A stretch of DNA of 64,000 nucleotides from Pseudoalteromonas galatheae (GCF_005886105.2 NZ_PNCO02000002.1:1183573-1247572), one strand, 5' to 3'. Counted from the first letter of the stretch, positions 8,564 through 18,059 are shown. Made by a program: numbers and translations. Notes: generated from the sequence alone by a model not told the origin.

Positions 8564-11500
8564 ATGATCCAAGCAATAATTCGCTGGTCAGTATACAACC
8601 GTTTTTTTGTGGTACTGCTGACACTGATGCTGGTGGGGGCTGGGCTATTTACCCTTAAAAACACACCTGTCGACGCCATTCCGGATTTGTCTGATGTACA
8701 AGTTATTGTCAAAACACCTTATCCAGGACAGGCACCACAAGTGGTTCAAGATCAGGTGACATTTCCGCTGACCACTGCAATGCTTTCCGTCCCAGGCGCA
8801 AAAACCGTACGTGGTTATTCCTTCTTTGGGGATTCCTATGTTTACGTTATTTTTGACGATAAAACGGATCTTTACTGGGCGCGCAGTCGGGTGCTCGAGT
8901 ATCTAAGTCAAGTTGCACCACAATTACCTGATGCGGCTAAACCGCAGTTGGGCCCTGATGCCACTGGGGTGGGTTGGGTGTATCTTTATGCATTAGTCGA
9001 TAAAACCGGCAAACACGATATTAGCCAACTACGCAGCCTACAAGATTGGTTTTTAAAGTTTGAGTTGCAATCGGTTGCCGGTGTGTCAGAAGTCGCGCCG
9101 ATTGGCGGTATGGTGAAACAGTATCAAGTACAGGTTGATCCCAATAAACTGCGCGCTTACGGTATTCCGCTTACGCATGTGCAGCAGGCGTTGCAACTCG
9201 GTAACCAAGAATCGGGCGCTTCTGTGATTGAGATGGCTGAAGCTGAATATATGGTGACAAGTACGGGATATATTCAAAGCGTTAAAGATATTGAGGCTAT
9301 ACCACTTGGGCAAGCTGTCAAAGGCACACCATTAACGATAGCAGATGTTGCGTCTGTCAATATTGGACCGCAAATGCGTCGTGGCATTGCCGAGCTTAAC
9401 GGCGAAGGAGAAGTTGTTGGCGGTGTTGTAGTCATGCGCTTTGGAGAAAACGCGCAAAAAACCATCGACGGCGTAAAGCAAAAACTTGCTGAGCTACAAC
9501 AAGGCTTACCTGAAGGGGTGGAAGTGGTGACGGTTTACGATCGCTCCGAGCTTATCACCAAAGCCATTGATAATCTTTGGTCTAAACTGCTCGAAGAGCT
9601 GGTGGTGGTGGCCTTAGTGTGTGTGGTGTTCTTATTTCATATTCGCTCTTCCGTGGTTGCCGTGATCACTTTGCCACTTGGCATTTTGGTTGCTTTTATC
9701 GTGATGTATTTTCAAGGGGTGAATGCAAATATCATGTCCCTTGGTGGCATAGCCATAGCTATTGGGGCGATGACCGACGGTGCAATCGTGATGATTGAAA
9801 ACATGCACAAACACATGGAAAGAACGCCACTCAATGATGAAAACCGCTGGGAAATCGTCGCTAAGTCGGCTTCTGAGGTTGGTCCTGCACTGTTCTTTAG
9901 TTTGTTGATTATTACCGTAAGCTTCTTACCTGTGTTTATTCTTGAGGCGCAGGAAGGGCGCATGTTTGCACCACTGGCATACACTAAAACGTATGCGATG
10001 GCCGCATCTGCGGGACTTGCTATTACACTTATTCCGGTGCTGATGGGGTACTTTATTCGCGGTAAAGTTGTGCCCGAGCATAAAAACCCAATCAATCGAA
10101 TGTTGGTTGGCGCGTATACGCCCTTGTTGAAACAAGTATTACACTTTCCCAAGCTGACGTTGTTAGCCGCTGCAGTTATTACAGTCGTTGGCTTTTATCC
10201 AATGGATAAAATCGGCAGTGAGTTTATTCCGCCTTTGGATGAAGGGGATTTGATGTATATGCCGACTACATATCCAAGTATTTCGATTGGTAAAGCCAGA
10301 GAAATCTTACAGCAAACCGACAAGTTGATAGCGACGGTGCCTGAGGTAAAAAATGTCTTTGGTAAAATCGGTCGCGCGGAAACGGCAACCGATCCTGCCC
10401 CGTTGACGATGATTGAGACCTTTATTCAATTAAAACCTAAAGATCAGTGGCGTGAGGGAATGACCACTGAAAAGCTCAAAGCAGAGCTCGATAAGCTAGT
10501 GCAGTTTCCGGGCTTAACCAACGCTTGGGTGATGCCCATCAAAACGCGTATTGATATGCTCGCGACGGGGATTAAAACGCCTGTTGGAATTAAAGTCGCA
10601 GGTCCAGATTTAGATACTATCCAAAAGATTGGTCAAGATCTTGAACGTATTCTGAGTCAGGTAGAGGGTACAGCTTCGGTCTATTCAGAGCGGGTAGCTG
10701 GGGGGCGCTATATTAAGGTCGATATTCAACGTGATAAAGCCGCGCGATTTGGGCTCAATATTGCTGATGTCCAGCAAGTGGTCGCAACTGCAATTGGTGG
10801 AATGGACGTCACGCAAACCATTGAAGGACAAGAGCGCTATCCGGTTAGTTTGCGCTACCCGCAAGACTTACGCGATTCTCCCGAAGCGCTGCGGAAGCTT
10901 CCTATAGTCACCGCCGAGGGATTAAATATTGCCCTAGGTGATGTGGCAACTATCTATATTGAAAACGGGCCACCGGGCATTAAAAGCGAGAACGCTCGCA
11001 TTAATGGTTGGACGTTTATCGATTTAGACGGAGTTGATGTTGGCAGTTATGTGGCTACCGCTAAACAAGTGCTGAGTGAGCAGCTGGAGTTACCTGCAGG
11101 TTATTCCATCAGTTGGGCTGGTCAATACGAGTATATGGAGCGTGCTAAAGCTAAATTGACTTATGTGGTGCCGCTTACGCTTGGGATCATTATTGTTTTA
11201 CTCTATTTGAACTTTAGAAGCTTTAGCGAAGTGGCAATTATCATGGCGACGTTACCTATGGCGATGATTGGTGGACTGTGGTTACTATACCTTGAGGGGT
11301 TTAACTTTTCGGTCGCGGTAGGCGTTGGTTTTATAGCGCTTGCAGGTGTTGCTGTTGAAATAGGTGTGATCATGCTCGTGTATCTCAACCAAGCCATTAG
11401 TGAGCTTAAAGGTAAACCGCAAACATTGACTGTTGAGGCCATTAACAATGCCATTTTAGAAGGCGCGGGCAAGCGTATTCGTCCAGTCATGATGACGGTG

Positions 11501-11680
11501 GCAACGATTGTTATTGGGTTATTGCCAATCCTTTATGGCTCGGGCACAGGTTCTGAGGTAATGAGCCGCATAGCCGCGCCTATGGTGGGCGGCATGGCAA
11601 GCGCGCTATTACTTACCTTAGTGGTGTTACCCGTAGTATATATGTTGATGATCCGTTGGCGTGAAAACGTTAATAATTAA
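8564..11680 (+). CDS. cusA: Heavy-metal efflux RND permease, CusA/CzcA-like
   Basis: A 1038-aa inner-membrane proton-driven pump with 12 predicted helices, two large periplasmic loops and the HME-RND hallmarks: NTPVDAIPDLSDVQV near the start, the TM4 segment SLGGIAIAIGAMTDGAIVM with acidic proton-relay residues, and GSEFIPPLDEGDLMYMPT in the second porter loop. With the DUF411 and CusF-like partners the substrate is most likely Cu(I)/Ag(I) rather than Zn/Co/Cd. AAGGAG lies 7 bases before ATG. It is the last gene of the operon 4543-11680 and is followed by a long hairpin. Confidence 0.94.
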   Translation: MIQAIIRWSVYNRFFVVLLTLMLVGAGLFTLKNTPVDAIPDLSDVQVIVKTPYPGQAPQVVQDQVTFPLTTAMLSVPGAKTVRGYSFFGDSYVYVIFDDKTDLYWARSRVLEYLSQVAPQLPDAAKPQLGPDATGVGWVYLYALVDKTGKHDISQLRSLQDWFLKFELQSVAGVSEVAPIGGMVKQYQVQVDPNKLRAYGIPLTHVQQALQLGNQESGASVIEMAEAEYMVTSTGYIQSVKDIEAIPLGQAVKGTPLTIADVASVNIGPQMRRGIAELNGEGEVVGGVVVMRFGENAQKTIDGVKQKLAELQQGLPEGVEVVTVYDRSELITKAIDNLWSKLLEELVVVALVCVVFLFHIRSSVVAVITLPLGILVAFIVMYFQGVNANIMSLGGIAIAIGAMTDGAIVMIENMHKHMERTPLNDENRWEIVAKSASEVGPALFFSLLIITVSFLPVFILEAQEGRMFAPLAYTKTYAMAASAGLAITLIPVLMGYFIRGKVVPEHKNPINRMLVGAYTPLLKQVLHFPKLTLLAAAVITVVGFYPMDKIGSEFIPPLDEGDLMYMPTTYPSISIGKAREILQQTDKLIATVPEVKNVFGKIGRAETATDPAPLTMIETFIQLKPKDQWREGMTTEKLKAELDKLVQFPGLTNAWVMPIKTRIDMLATGIKTPVGIKVAGPDLDTIQKIGQDLERILSQVEGTASVYSERVAGGRYIKVDIQRDKAARFGLNIADVQQVVATAIGGMDVTQTIEGQERYPVSLRYPQDLRDSPEALRKLPIVTAEGLNIALGDVATIYIENGPPGIKSENARINGWTFIDLDGVDVGSYVATAKQVLSEQLELPAGYSISWAGQYEYMERAKAKLTYVVPLTLGIIIVLLYLNFRSFSEVAIIMATLPMAMIGGLWLLYLEGFNFSVAVGVGFIALAGVAVEIGVIMLVYLNQAISELKGKPQTLTVEAINNAILEGAGKRIRPVMMTVATIVIGLLPILYGSGTGSEVMSRIAAPMVGGMASALLLTLVVLPVVYMLMIRWRENVNN

Positions 11681-11692
11681 TCGATAGCGGAA

Positions 11693-11741
11693 AAAGTTTG
11701 CCTCAAGCGCAGTAATATTAAGCGCTTGAACGGCAAACTTT
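11693..11741. terminator. Long hairpin after the copper efflux operon
   Basis: AAAGTTTGCCTCAAGCGC (11693-11710) pairs with GCGCTTGAACGGCAAACTTT (11722-11741) around an AT-rich loop, giving about 17 paired bases with a small internal bulge. It lies 12 bp past the permease stop. The T run follows only on the opposite strand (AAAAA before the left arm), so it may act as an mRNA-stabilising hairpin or a weak terminator. Confidence 0.6.
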
Positions 11742-11856
11742 GGTTTGAAAAAACGCAATTACAACCAAAAAGCGCTTAAGACCCCGTCGTTCTCAATCAG
11801 ACTTGCTTGGCGCACTTATTGCTGTATCAGAGCAGCTAATGCAACAAGGAGCGGGT

Positions 11857-12519
11857 ATGTTCATTCAAAATTCTTCTTATAAACAAATGTACGGTTCGAG
11901 CGATCTCTACGGTGGCACGAACAATAATGCTGTGAGTGACCAAGACATTTCTAATTCGGCGACAAAAAATTCAGGGACTCAGTCATTTATGGAAGCCGCA
12001 AAAGCCATTCAAGAGAACGCGCCGAATAACACTCAATCGACTTACCTTGCCAAACATTTTGACAAGGCTGAAGAAATAGCCCATGAATCATTGGTGAGTT
12101 CGAGTCACAAGAGAGGCAGTCGTGAATATAACATCGAGATGTATCGTGAAATGATGACAAACATTGTTGAGATGCCAATTGAAGTGGAAATTGCACCAGA
12201 GGAAATGAACCAAGCGTTGTTATTTAATCATTTGGGATTAGACTTTAATGAGTATAAAACCGTTTCTGTGCGTTCAGAGTTGTTAACTATGCTTGAGCAA
12301 AAAGTCGAGCAGGACAGTATGTTGATCAGATCAGACAAAGCCAAATTAACAGCAATCATAGCTGATACACAAGATAGGCTAAAAGCCGCTCAAGCGGCGT
12401 TGCTTGAAGGTGAAGATATTACTGAGCGACTACAAGATAGTAAAAGGGCGATTTATGATTCGTATGAACAGCTTAAGCTTGGCAAGGTTAGTCAGCGAGA
12501 TCTGCTTTCGGTTTTTTAG
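11857..12519 (+). CDS. Orphan protein with C-terminal coiled coil; paralogue at 59431
   Basis: About 220 aa, started at the ATG at 11857 because AAGGAG stands 5 bases before it; the frame is open back to 11803. No signal peptide. A polar, low-complexity first third (SSDLYGG.NNNAVSDQDISN) leads to a helical part containing QALLFNHLGLDFNEYK and then a charged coiled coil ending QDRLKAAQAALLEG. The same pattern occurs in the protein at 59431-60129 (QLLFKNLELDFLAYK ... HARLEKGQEALLGG), so the two are paralogues. I recognise no named family. It has no partner gene in its orientation. Confidence 0.7.
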   Translation: MFIQNSSYKQMYGSSDLYGGTNNNAVSDQDISNSATKNSGTQSFMEAAKAIQENAPNNTQSTYLAKHFDKAEEIAHESLVSSSHKRGSREYNIEMYREMMTNIVEMPIEVEIAPEEMNQALLFNHLGLDFNEYKTVSVRSELLTMLEQKVEQDSMLIRSDKAKLTAIIADTQDRLKAAQAALLEGEDITERLQDSKRAIYDSYEQLKLGKVSQRDLLSVF

Positions 12520-12694
12520 TTGACTTGTATGCCGAACAATAAGGGCCCGTGATTTTGCGGTAAATTTAAAATAAGCTCAATGGACAACAATGAACCGCTT
12601 AATGTTCTAAGAAGTGTTTTATGACATGAAGTAAATCGTGGCTTTTGGGTTTATAGCGTGTTTCAAGGACTAGAGGTCAAGGTTGTTATAATTA

Positions 12695-12730
12695 CCCAGT
12701 CATTCGCTGCAGTAGCTAGCGAATGACTGG
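12695..12730 (-). terminator. Hairpin after the PhyH-family gene
   Basis: CCAGTCATTCGCT (12695-12707) and AGCGAATGACTGG (12718-12730) form a perfect 13-bp stem with a 10-base loop, starting 8 bp past the stop codon of the minus-strand PhyH gene. The sequence past the stem is AT-rich rather than a pure T run. Confidence 0.7.
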
Positions 12731-12737
12731 TGTGAGA

Positions 12738-13646
12738 TCAGCGAAGATCAGCTGGTGTAGGATAATCTGGGTGCTCAACATTTTGGTTGGACCAAACCGC
12801 AGGGATAGGTGGTTCCCATTTTTGCTCGATTTGTGAAACAAGAGTTTTTAAATCACAGTTGGGCTCACCGTAAAACTCAGCCCATTTCTGTGGCACATCT
12901 TCTGGGTTTGCTGCTTGAATGATGTGAGCCATCCATTGTTTCCTTAACTCAGCCCACTCAGGGCTTTGTTTTTGGCTCTCTTCAATACCGGCAAGTGGTC
13001 TAAGTTCTAAGTAGATTGTTCTTCTCGGACCATCACTGCGTTTAGGTTCAGAGCTATGCAAAATCATCATATCCTGAACGAGAATATCTCCAGCTTTAGC
13101 AGGTTGCTGCAAGACTCCCGGAATATTCCAGCCATATTCGCTAGAAAGTGAATAAATGTCTACAAGCTCGTGTTGTGAATCAGGTAGGTAGCGTAAGCAA
13201 CCATCGTCGATATCGGCATCATCTAGATAAATTCCTACGTTTAAATAAGCATAATTACGTGGATGAGGTGCTCCTTGATGCCAAGCTATGTGCGGGTGAG
13301 GATGTGGATATTTGTAGACTAAATCGCACTGCATTGGCACACAGCCGAGACCGCAAATACCCTCGCTGATCTCAATTATTGCAGGCGTGGCGAGCAATTC
13401 GACAATTAACTCGGGCGCTTCAAAAAGCAAATCATTATAACGAAATAGCTTCGGCTCACCAGATTCGTTTGATAGATGATATTGAGTCGCGATTTTTCCT
13501 TCTTGCTGCGCTTGTATTGCTTTATTCTCTAGAGTATTAGATAGACGTTTAAGCTTCTCTAGTAGAACGTTGGGTAAAGTTTGTTCAAATAACACAAAGC
13601 CGTTATTAGCGTAAAAATCGAGTTTACTTTTGTTTACTATCTTCAT
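12738..13646 (-). CDS. PhyH-family Fe(II)/2-oxoglutarate enzyme with HxG in place of HxD (halogenase-like triad)
   Basis: A 302-aa cytosolic enzyme of the phytanoyl-CoA dioxygenase fold. Family marks: AWHQGAPHP (residues 121-129), VGIYLDDADIDDGCLRYLPD (137-156), the distal His in MILHSSEP (His197), and the 2-oxoglutarate-binding Arg in GPRRTIYLEL (208-209). In hydroxylases of this family the first motif is HxD; here it reads His123-Gln-Gly125. Loss of that acidic ligand (to Ala or Gly) is the mark of 2OG-dependent halogenases such as SyrB2, WelO5 and BesD. Gly125 is GGA, two base changes from any Asp codon, so a single read error does not explain it. Substrate unknown; a non-iron-binding PhyH relative is the alternative. 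It is monocistronic, divergent from OsmC-YcaO. Confidence 0.8.
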   Translation of the reverse strand: MKIVNKSKLDFYANNGFVLFEQTLPNVLLEKLKRLSNTLENKAIQAQQEGKIATQYHLSNESGEPKLFRYNDLLFEAPELIVELLATPAIIEISEGICGLGCVPMQCDLVYKYPHPHPHIAWHQGAPHPRNYAYLNVGIYLDDADIDDGCLRYLPDSQHELVDIYSLSSEYGWNIPGVLQQPAKAGDILVQDMMILHSSEPKRSDGPRRTIYLELRPLAGIEESQKQSPEWAELRKQWMAHIIQAANPEDVPQKWAEFYGEPNCDLKTLVSQIEQKWEPPIPAVWSNQNVEHPDYPTPADLR

Positions 13647-13926
13647 GAGCGCACGTCCTAGTCAATGCATTGCTTGCCTTAATTCAGAACTTTGGTTTGC
13701 AGTGTGTACTTTTCAAGCCGATCAAGTACTAGTCAAAAATGGAGTCGATGCAAAGTAATTCATCATGTCGCAAAATAAAGTGTAGGGCAATTACAGGAAG
13801 TTACATCACATTGAACCCAGTTTATTTATTCTATGTCAAAAAGTTGAAAGAGAAACTTCCATTGGCGTGGTCACCCATCCTCAAGTACAATTAGCGTTTT
13901 CGTTTGCAACACACCGGAACCTTCCA

Positions 13927-16110
13927 ATGGAAATCAAAGTAAATTACCTCGACAATCTCAGAATTGATGCCAGATTTGACGACTTTTCTGTCATTGCGGA
14001 TCAGCCAATTCGCTACAAAGGCGATGGCTCAGCACCAAGCCCATTCGACTATTTTTTAGCGTCTTCAGCGCTTTGTGCAGCTTACTTTGTGAAGGTGTAT
14101 TGTAATGCGCGTGATATTCCAACTGATGGAATTCGCGTAGCGCAAAACAACATTGTTGATCCAGAAAACCGCTATAACCAAATTTTTAAAATTCAGGTTG
14201 AGTTACCAGAAAGCATTTCTGAAAAAGACCGCCAAGGTATCCTGCGCTCAATTGACCGCTGTACCGTTAAAAAAGTGATCCAAACAGGACCTGAATTTCA
14301 AGTAGAGGCGGTTGAGAGCCTTGAAGATGACGCTCAGGCGATGCTGATGGTTGATACCAGTGAAAGCGACAGCACTTTTATTCTGGGTAAAGATTTGCCG
14401 CTGGAACAGACTATCGCAAATATGACCAAGATCCTGTCGGATTTAGGCATGAAGATTGAAGTCGCGTCATGGCGTAATATTGTGCCACACGTCTGGTCAC
14501 TACATATTCGAGATGCTGCTTCGCCAATGTGTTTCACTAATGGTAAAGGGGCGACCAAAGAGAGTGCACTTTGCTCAGCACTCGGCGAGTTTATTGAGCG
14601 TTTAAACTGTAACTTCTTTTATAACGACCAATTCTTTGGTGAAGAAATTGCCAATGCTGAATTTGTTCATTATCCGAACGAGAAATGGTTTAAACCGGGT
14701 GCTGATGATGCGCTGCCTAACGAAATCTTAGACGATTACACCCGTGAAATTTACGATCCAGAAGGTGAATTACGTGGTTCACACCTTGTTGATACAAATT
14801 CTGGAAATGTGGCGCGCGGCATTTGCTCTATTCCTTACACTCGTCATTCTGATGGTGAAACTGTGTATTTCCCATCAAATCTAATAGAAAACTTATTCCT
14901 AAGTAACGGTATGAGTGCTGGTAATAACCTGTTTGAAGCCAAAGTGCAGTGTTTATCTGAGATCTTCGAACGTGCGGTGAAAAAGCAAATTATCGAACAA
15001 GAAATCGTGTTGCCTGACGTGCCAGAGTCTGTACTTGCTAAATATCCAGGTATTGTTGAAGGGATCAAAGGACTTGAGGAGCAAGGGTTCCCAGTCGTGG
15101 TTAAAGATGCGTCTCTTGGCGGTCAATTTCCTGTAATGTGTGTGACCCTGATGAATCCTAAAACAGGCGGTGTGTTTGCCTCTTTTGGAGCGCATCCAAG
15201 TTTTGAAGTGGCGCTTGAGCGAAGCTTAACCGAGCTGTTACAAGGGCGTAGCTTTGAAGGCTTAAACGATGTACCAAAACCTACGTTTAACAGCATGGCA
15301 GTATCTGAGCCGGAGAACTTTGTTGAGCACTTTATCGATTCAACGGGCGTGATCTCATGGCGCTTCTTTAGTGCGAAGCACGACTACGACTTTGTTGAGT
15401 GGGATTTTACAGGCACTAATGAAGAGGAGTGCGATAAGTTGTTTGGCATTCTGGAGACGTTAGGTAAAGAAGCCTACATTGCGGAGTTCACAGATTTAGG
15501 GATCGCTTGCCGAATTTTAGTCCCAGGATTTTCTGAAGTATATCCAGCCGAAGATCTCATCTGGGATAATACTAATAAAGCACTGCAGTACCGCGAAGAT
15601 ATTCTTAACATCCATTCACTAGATGACGAAGCATTAGCTAACTTGGTTGAGCGCTTAGAAGACAGCCAGCTTGATAATTATATCGACATTATCACCCTTA
15701 TCGGCGTTGAATTTGACGAAAATACGGTGTGGGGTCAGCTCACTATTCTAGAGCTTAAAATTTTAATTTATCTAGCGCTTGGCGATATCGAAGCAGCCAT
15801 TGAGCTAGTAGAAACCTTCTTGCAGTTTAACGACAACACCGTTGAGCGTGGCTTATTCTACCAAGCAATGCATGCCACACTCGAAATTGCATTGGATGAC
15901 GAGTTAGAAATGGAAGATTACATTCATAACTTTACTCGCATGTTTGGTAAAGAGGTGATGGATGCGGTTATCGGTTCAATTAATGGCGATGTGAAATTCT
16001 ATGGTTTAACGCCTACGAACATGAAGTTAGAAGGTTTAGACAAGCACCTGCGTCTTATTGAGAGTTACAAGAAGCTTCATACAGCAAGAGGAAAGTTAGC
16101 ACAGCGCTAA
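13927..16110 (+). CDS. ycaO: OsmC-YcaO fusion; likely ribosomal protein S12 methylthiolation accessory factor
   Basis: About 727 aa from ATG 13927 (MEIKVNYLDN). Residues 1-135 form an OsmC-like domain (GDGSAPSPFDYFLASSALCA with Cys50; the second OsmC cysteine is Cys112 in DRCTVKK). From about 160 on it is a YcaO domain very like E. coli YcaO: ILSDLGMKIEVASWRNIVPH, CFTNGKGATKESALCSALGE, then FIERLNCNFF. The C-terminal 170 residues are helical (TPR-like), as in the E. coli protein, and lack the PxPxP tail of azoline cyclodehydratases. E. coli YcaO supports RimO in beta-methylthiolation of S12 (established). It is therefore not the cyclodehydratase of a peptide-modification cluster, despite its neighbours. 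A strong terminator follows. Confidence 0.9.
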   Translation: MEIKVNYLDNLRIDARFDDFSVIADQPIRYKGDGSAPSPFDYFLASSALCAAYFVKVYCNARDIPTDGIRVAQNNIVDPENRYNQIFKIQVELPESISEKDRQGILRSIDRCTVKKVIQTGPEFQVEAVESLEDDAQAMLMVDTSESDSTFILGKDLPLEQTIANMTKILSDLGMKIEVASWRNIVPHVWSLHIRDAASPMCFTNGKGATKESALCSALGEFIERLNCNFFYNDQFFGEEIANAEFVHYPNEKWFKPGADDALPNEILDDYTREIYDPEGELRGSHLVDTNSGNVARGICSIPYTRHSDGETVYFPSNLIENLFLSNGMSAGNNLFEAKVQCLSEIFERAVKKQIIEQEIVLPDVPESVLAKYPGIVEGIKGLEEQGFPVVVKDASLGGQFPVMCVTLMNPKTGGVFASFGAHPSFEVALERSLTELLQGRSFEGLNDVPKPTFNSMAVSEPENFVEHFIDSTGVISWRFFSAKHDYDFVEWDFTGTNEEECDKLFGILETLGKEAYIAEFTDLGIACRILVPGFSEVYPAEDLIWDNTNKALQYREDILNIHSLDDEALANLVERLEDSQLDNYIDIITLIGVEFDENTVWGQLTILELKILIYLALGDIEAAIELVETFLQFNDNTVERGLFYQAMHATLEIALDDELEMEDYIHNFTRMFGKEVMDAVIGSINGDVKFYGLTPTNMKLEGLDKHLRLIESYKKLHTARGKLAQR

Positions 16111-16130
16111 TCTTTACTTTTTGAAGTAAA

Positions 16131-16160
16131 AGCAAGATAGCATGACTGCTATCTTGCTTT
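16131..16160 (+). terminator. Intrinsic terminator of OsmC-YcaO gene
   Basis: AGCAAGATAGCA (16131-16142) and TGCTATCTTGCT (16147-16158) form a perfect 12-bp stem with a TGAC loop, 20 bp after the stop codon, followed by TTTATAGTTT. Confidence 0.85.
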
Positions 16161-16183
16161 ATAGTTTGACGGGCTGGTGAGCA

Positions 16184-16397
16184 TTATACCAATTGAATTA
16201 ATTCTCTAATCAATTTGAAGGGGGAAATAGCATATTAGCTTCGTTAAAAATTTCTCATTTAGAACAACTAAATAGCAAAACTTTTGCCTTGCCTATATGG
16301 ATATAGGTACCTTAGCGGTAGCAGGACGCGAGAGCGGTGCTACTAAAGCTATTTCCCCGCTTCAAGATAGATCATTTACTTAATGCAACTGGTATTA
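16184..16397. repeat. Dispersed MITE-like intergenic element, copy 1
   Basis: About 214 bp bounded by imperfect inverted ends: TTATACCAATTGAATTAA on the left and, at the right end, TTAATGCAACTGGTATTA (its near reverse complement). Inside is the block TTTAGAACAACTAAATAGCA followed by AAACTTTTGCCTTGCC, which recurs at 41.8 kb (inverted) and 51.4 kb. It carries no open frame. It fills most of the gap between the OsmC-YcaO gene and the CXXCH protein gene. Confidence 0.7.
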
Positions 16398-16467
16398 TGC
16401 GGTTGAGGCTGCAAGTGTTCATTGCAGCTCACAGAAATACACATCAGCTTAGGCAGCTAACCTCAGG

Positions 16468-18057
16468 TTAATTAGACTGCTCCTCTTTGATACAGTTTTG
16501 CGCCTTAAACTGTGCCTTAGCATCATGATATATAAAAGAGAAGTCTGCTGTACGTGGTGTAAATATTGGTTTGCCAGTACTCTTATCACAGTCGGTTGCG
16601 ATCCCGCCTGCTGCATGACAATTCATACAAGAGGAGCTTTTATAATAAAGCGCTTCTTGTTTACCTAATGGCTGATTTCCTAGTTGTAAAAATGTCTCAA
16701 TCACCTCATTAGTTAGATAAACAGGGTGGGGCAATCCACCTGAATAATTGGTGAGCTTGGTTTCAATTGTATCACTTGGTTGGCCATTAATATCAGTCAT
16801 TGGCTTACTGCTGTTATTAGTTGAATACTGCGTACCAATTAGTTTGTAATATTGCAGAACAGCGTTTTCTTGTTTGAATAGCTTAGAAATATGCTGATTC
16901 ACTTTTTCAACAACCGGTGATATTTGTTCCAATCGAACCACTTGAGTAGGCTTAGTGCCTCCTACTGGGTGATTGATTGCGCATGTTGGACATTGCTTAT
17001 CGAAAAAGGTTGGAGAGTTGCCCCAAACATTATCCTGATGTGAAAAGGTTGCGTAAATCCAATTACTAGATGTGCCGGTTTTCTGCATTATGTGAAATCC
17101 AACTACGCCAACTTCTTGTTCTTCGACTTTAAATGAGCCTGTTTCACCACTTTGTATTTGGTGGTAGCGTTTTACGGGCAGTGTTGCGCGAATGTACTTA
17201 CTCGGATCATCAGACTCATTGAGTATTTTCCACGCTACTTTTATCTCGATAGCAAGGCCTGGTGGCTTAGGGTCAAAATTGGTCAGGTCTTGTGACAAGT
17301 TACAAGTGGGTAATGAGGAACCACTGGAACACGCTAAAAAGCCAATCGTATTCATGTTGATGCACATGCTACTCGCGCTCTGGCTTTTGCATGCCCAACT
17401 ATAAGTTGGGTTATTCGCGAATTCAATTTGGCCATCTATGCTATATAGTTTATTTTTGGTAATAAAATTGAATACATAGGGACTAACAAACTTCTGATAA
17501 TATACAGGGTTGTTTTTTTGGTCAGTTAAAATTGCCTGTTTTTTCGGTGTATTTTTGGGCGCAACTTGCTCCACTGCAGATAAAGGCTGCATCATGGCGA
17601 AGTTTTTGGATATTTCCCAGTTTTTTGGAGGCGCTGCATCTGCTGTGAAAATAGTCTCGGTTTCACGCCAGTTTATCCAAAGTGGAAGCGGGCAGTTGGC
17701 GCCTGAATCGGCTTCACACACTTTTATATTATTTTGCGTGAGCTTATAGTTTTCGTCCAATTGCCTGTTTAGTGCGGTAAAGCTCAGCCATGAAAATAGT
17801 GCGTATCGGTGATCCAAATAATCAAGCTTCTGCGATTCATTAGGCTTTACGGGCTTTAACTCTTCACACGACTTCACTAATTTATTGTATGCGTCAAGTG
17901 GGTAGGGTTTTAGCTGAGTCAAGTCGTTTGGAAAAGGAAATGGCTCTGTTAATGTGCATTCATCTTTGACTAGCCAATCTGGAAAAATGCTGTATTCAGT
18001 AGCAAAAGTACCAGTACTTACGAATAGTAAAGAGAGCTTCGCTATTACACTTTTCAT
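16468..18057 (-). CDS. Exported protein with a C-terminal CXXCH haem-binding motif
   Basis: A 529-aa protein with signal peptide MKSVIAKLSLLFVSTGTFAT, so it is periplasmic or exported. A single c-type haem motif, SCMNCHAAGG, lies near residues 478-487, with many other Cys residues (for example CPLP, CKSQSASSMC, CPTC) that could form disulfides. A conserved-looking central part contains GVVGFHIMQKT and WIYATFSHQDNVWG. I do not recognise a named family beyond 'cytochrome-like'. It is the last gene of the minus-strand operon that starts with the kinase/cyclase fusion, 2 bp after the 312-aa gene, so it is probably co-expressed with it. A redox or sensing role is inference. Confidence 0.75.
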   Translation of the reverse strand: MKSVIAKLSLLFVSTGTFATEYSIFPDWLVKDECTLTEPFPFPNDLTQLKPYPLDAYNKLVKSCEELKPVKPNESQKLDYLDHRYALFSWLSFTALNRQLDENYKLTQNNIKVCEADSGANCPLPLWINWRETETIFTADAAPPKNWEISKNFAMMQPLSAVEQVAPKNTPKKQAILTDQKNNPVYYQKFVSPYVFNFITKNKLYSIDGQIEFANNPTYSWACKSQSASSMCINMNTIGFLACSSGSSLPTCNLSQDLTNFDPKPPGLAIEIKVAWKILNESDDPSKYIRATLPVKRYHQIQSGETGSFKVEEQEVGVVGFHIMQKTGTSSNWIYATFSHQDNVWGNSPTFFDKQCPTCAINHPVGGTKPTQVVRLEQISPVVEKVNQHISKLFKQENAVLQYYKLIGTQYSTNNSSKPMTDINGQPSDTIETKLTNYSGGLPHPVYLTNEVIETFLQLGNQPLGKQEALYYKSSSCMNCHAAGGIATDCDKSTGKPIFTPRTADFSFIYHDAKAQFKAQNCIKEEQSN

Positions 18058-18059
18058 GA

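Noticed and set aside
13927..16110. YcaO protein as the cyclodehydratase of a TOMM cluster with the nearby kinase/cyclase
   Set aside because: It resembles E. coli YcaO, lacks the PxPxP tail, carries an OsmC domain, is on the other strand and ends with its own terminator.
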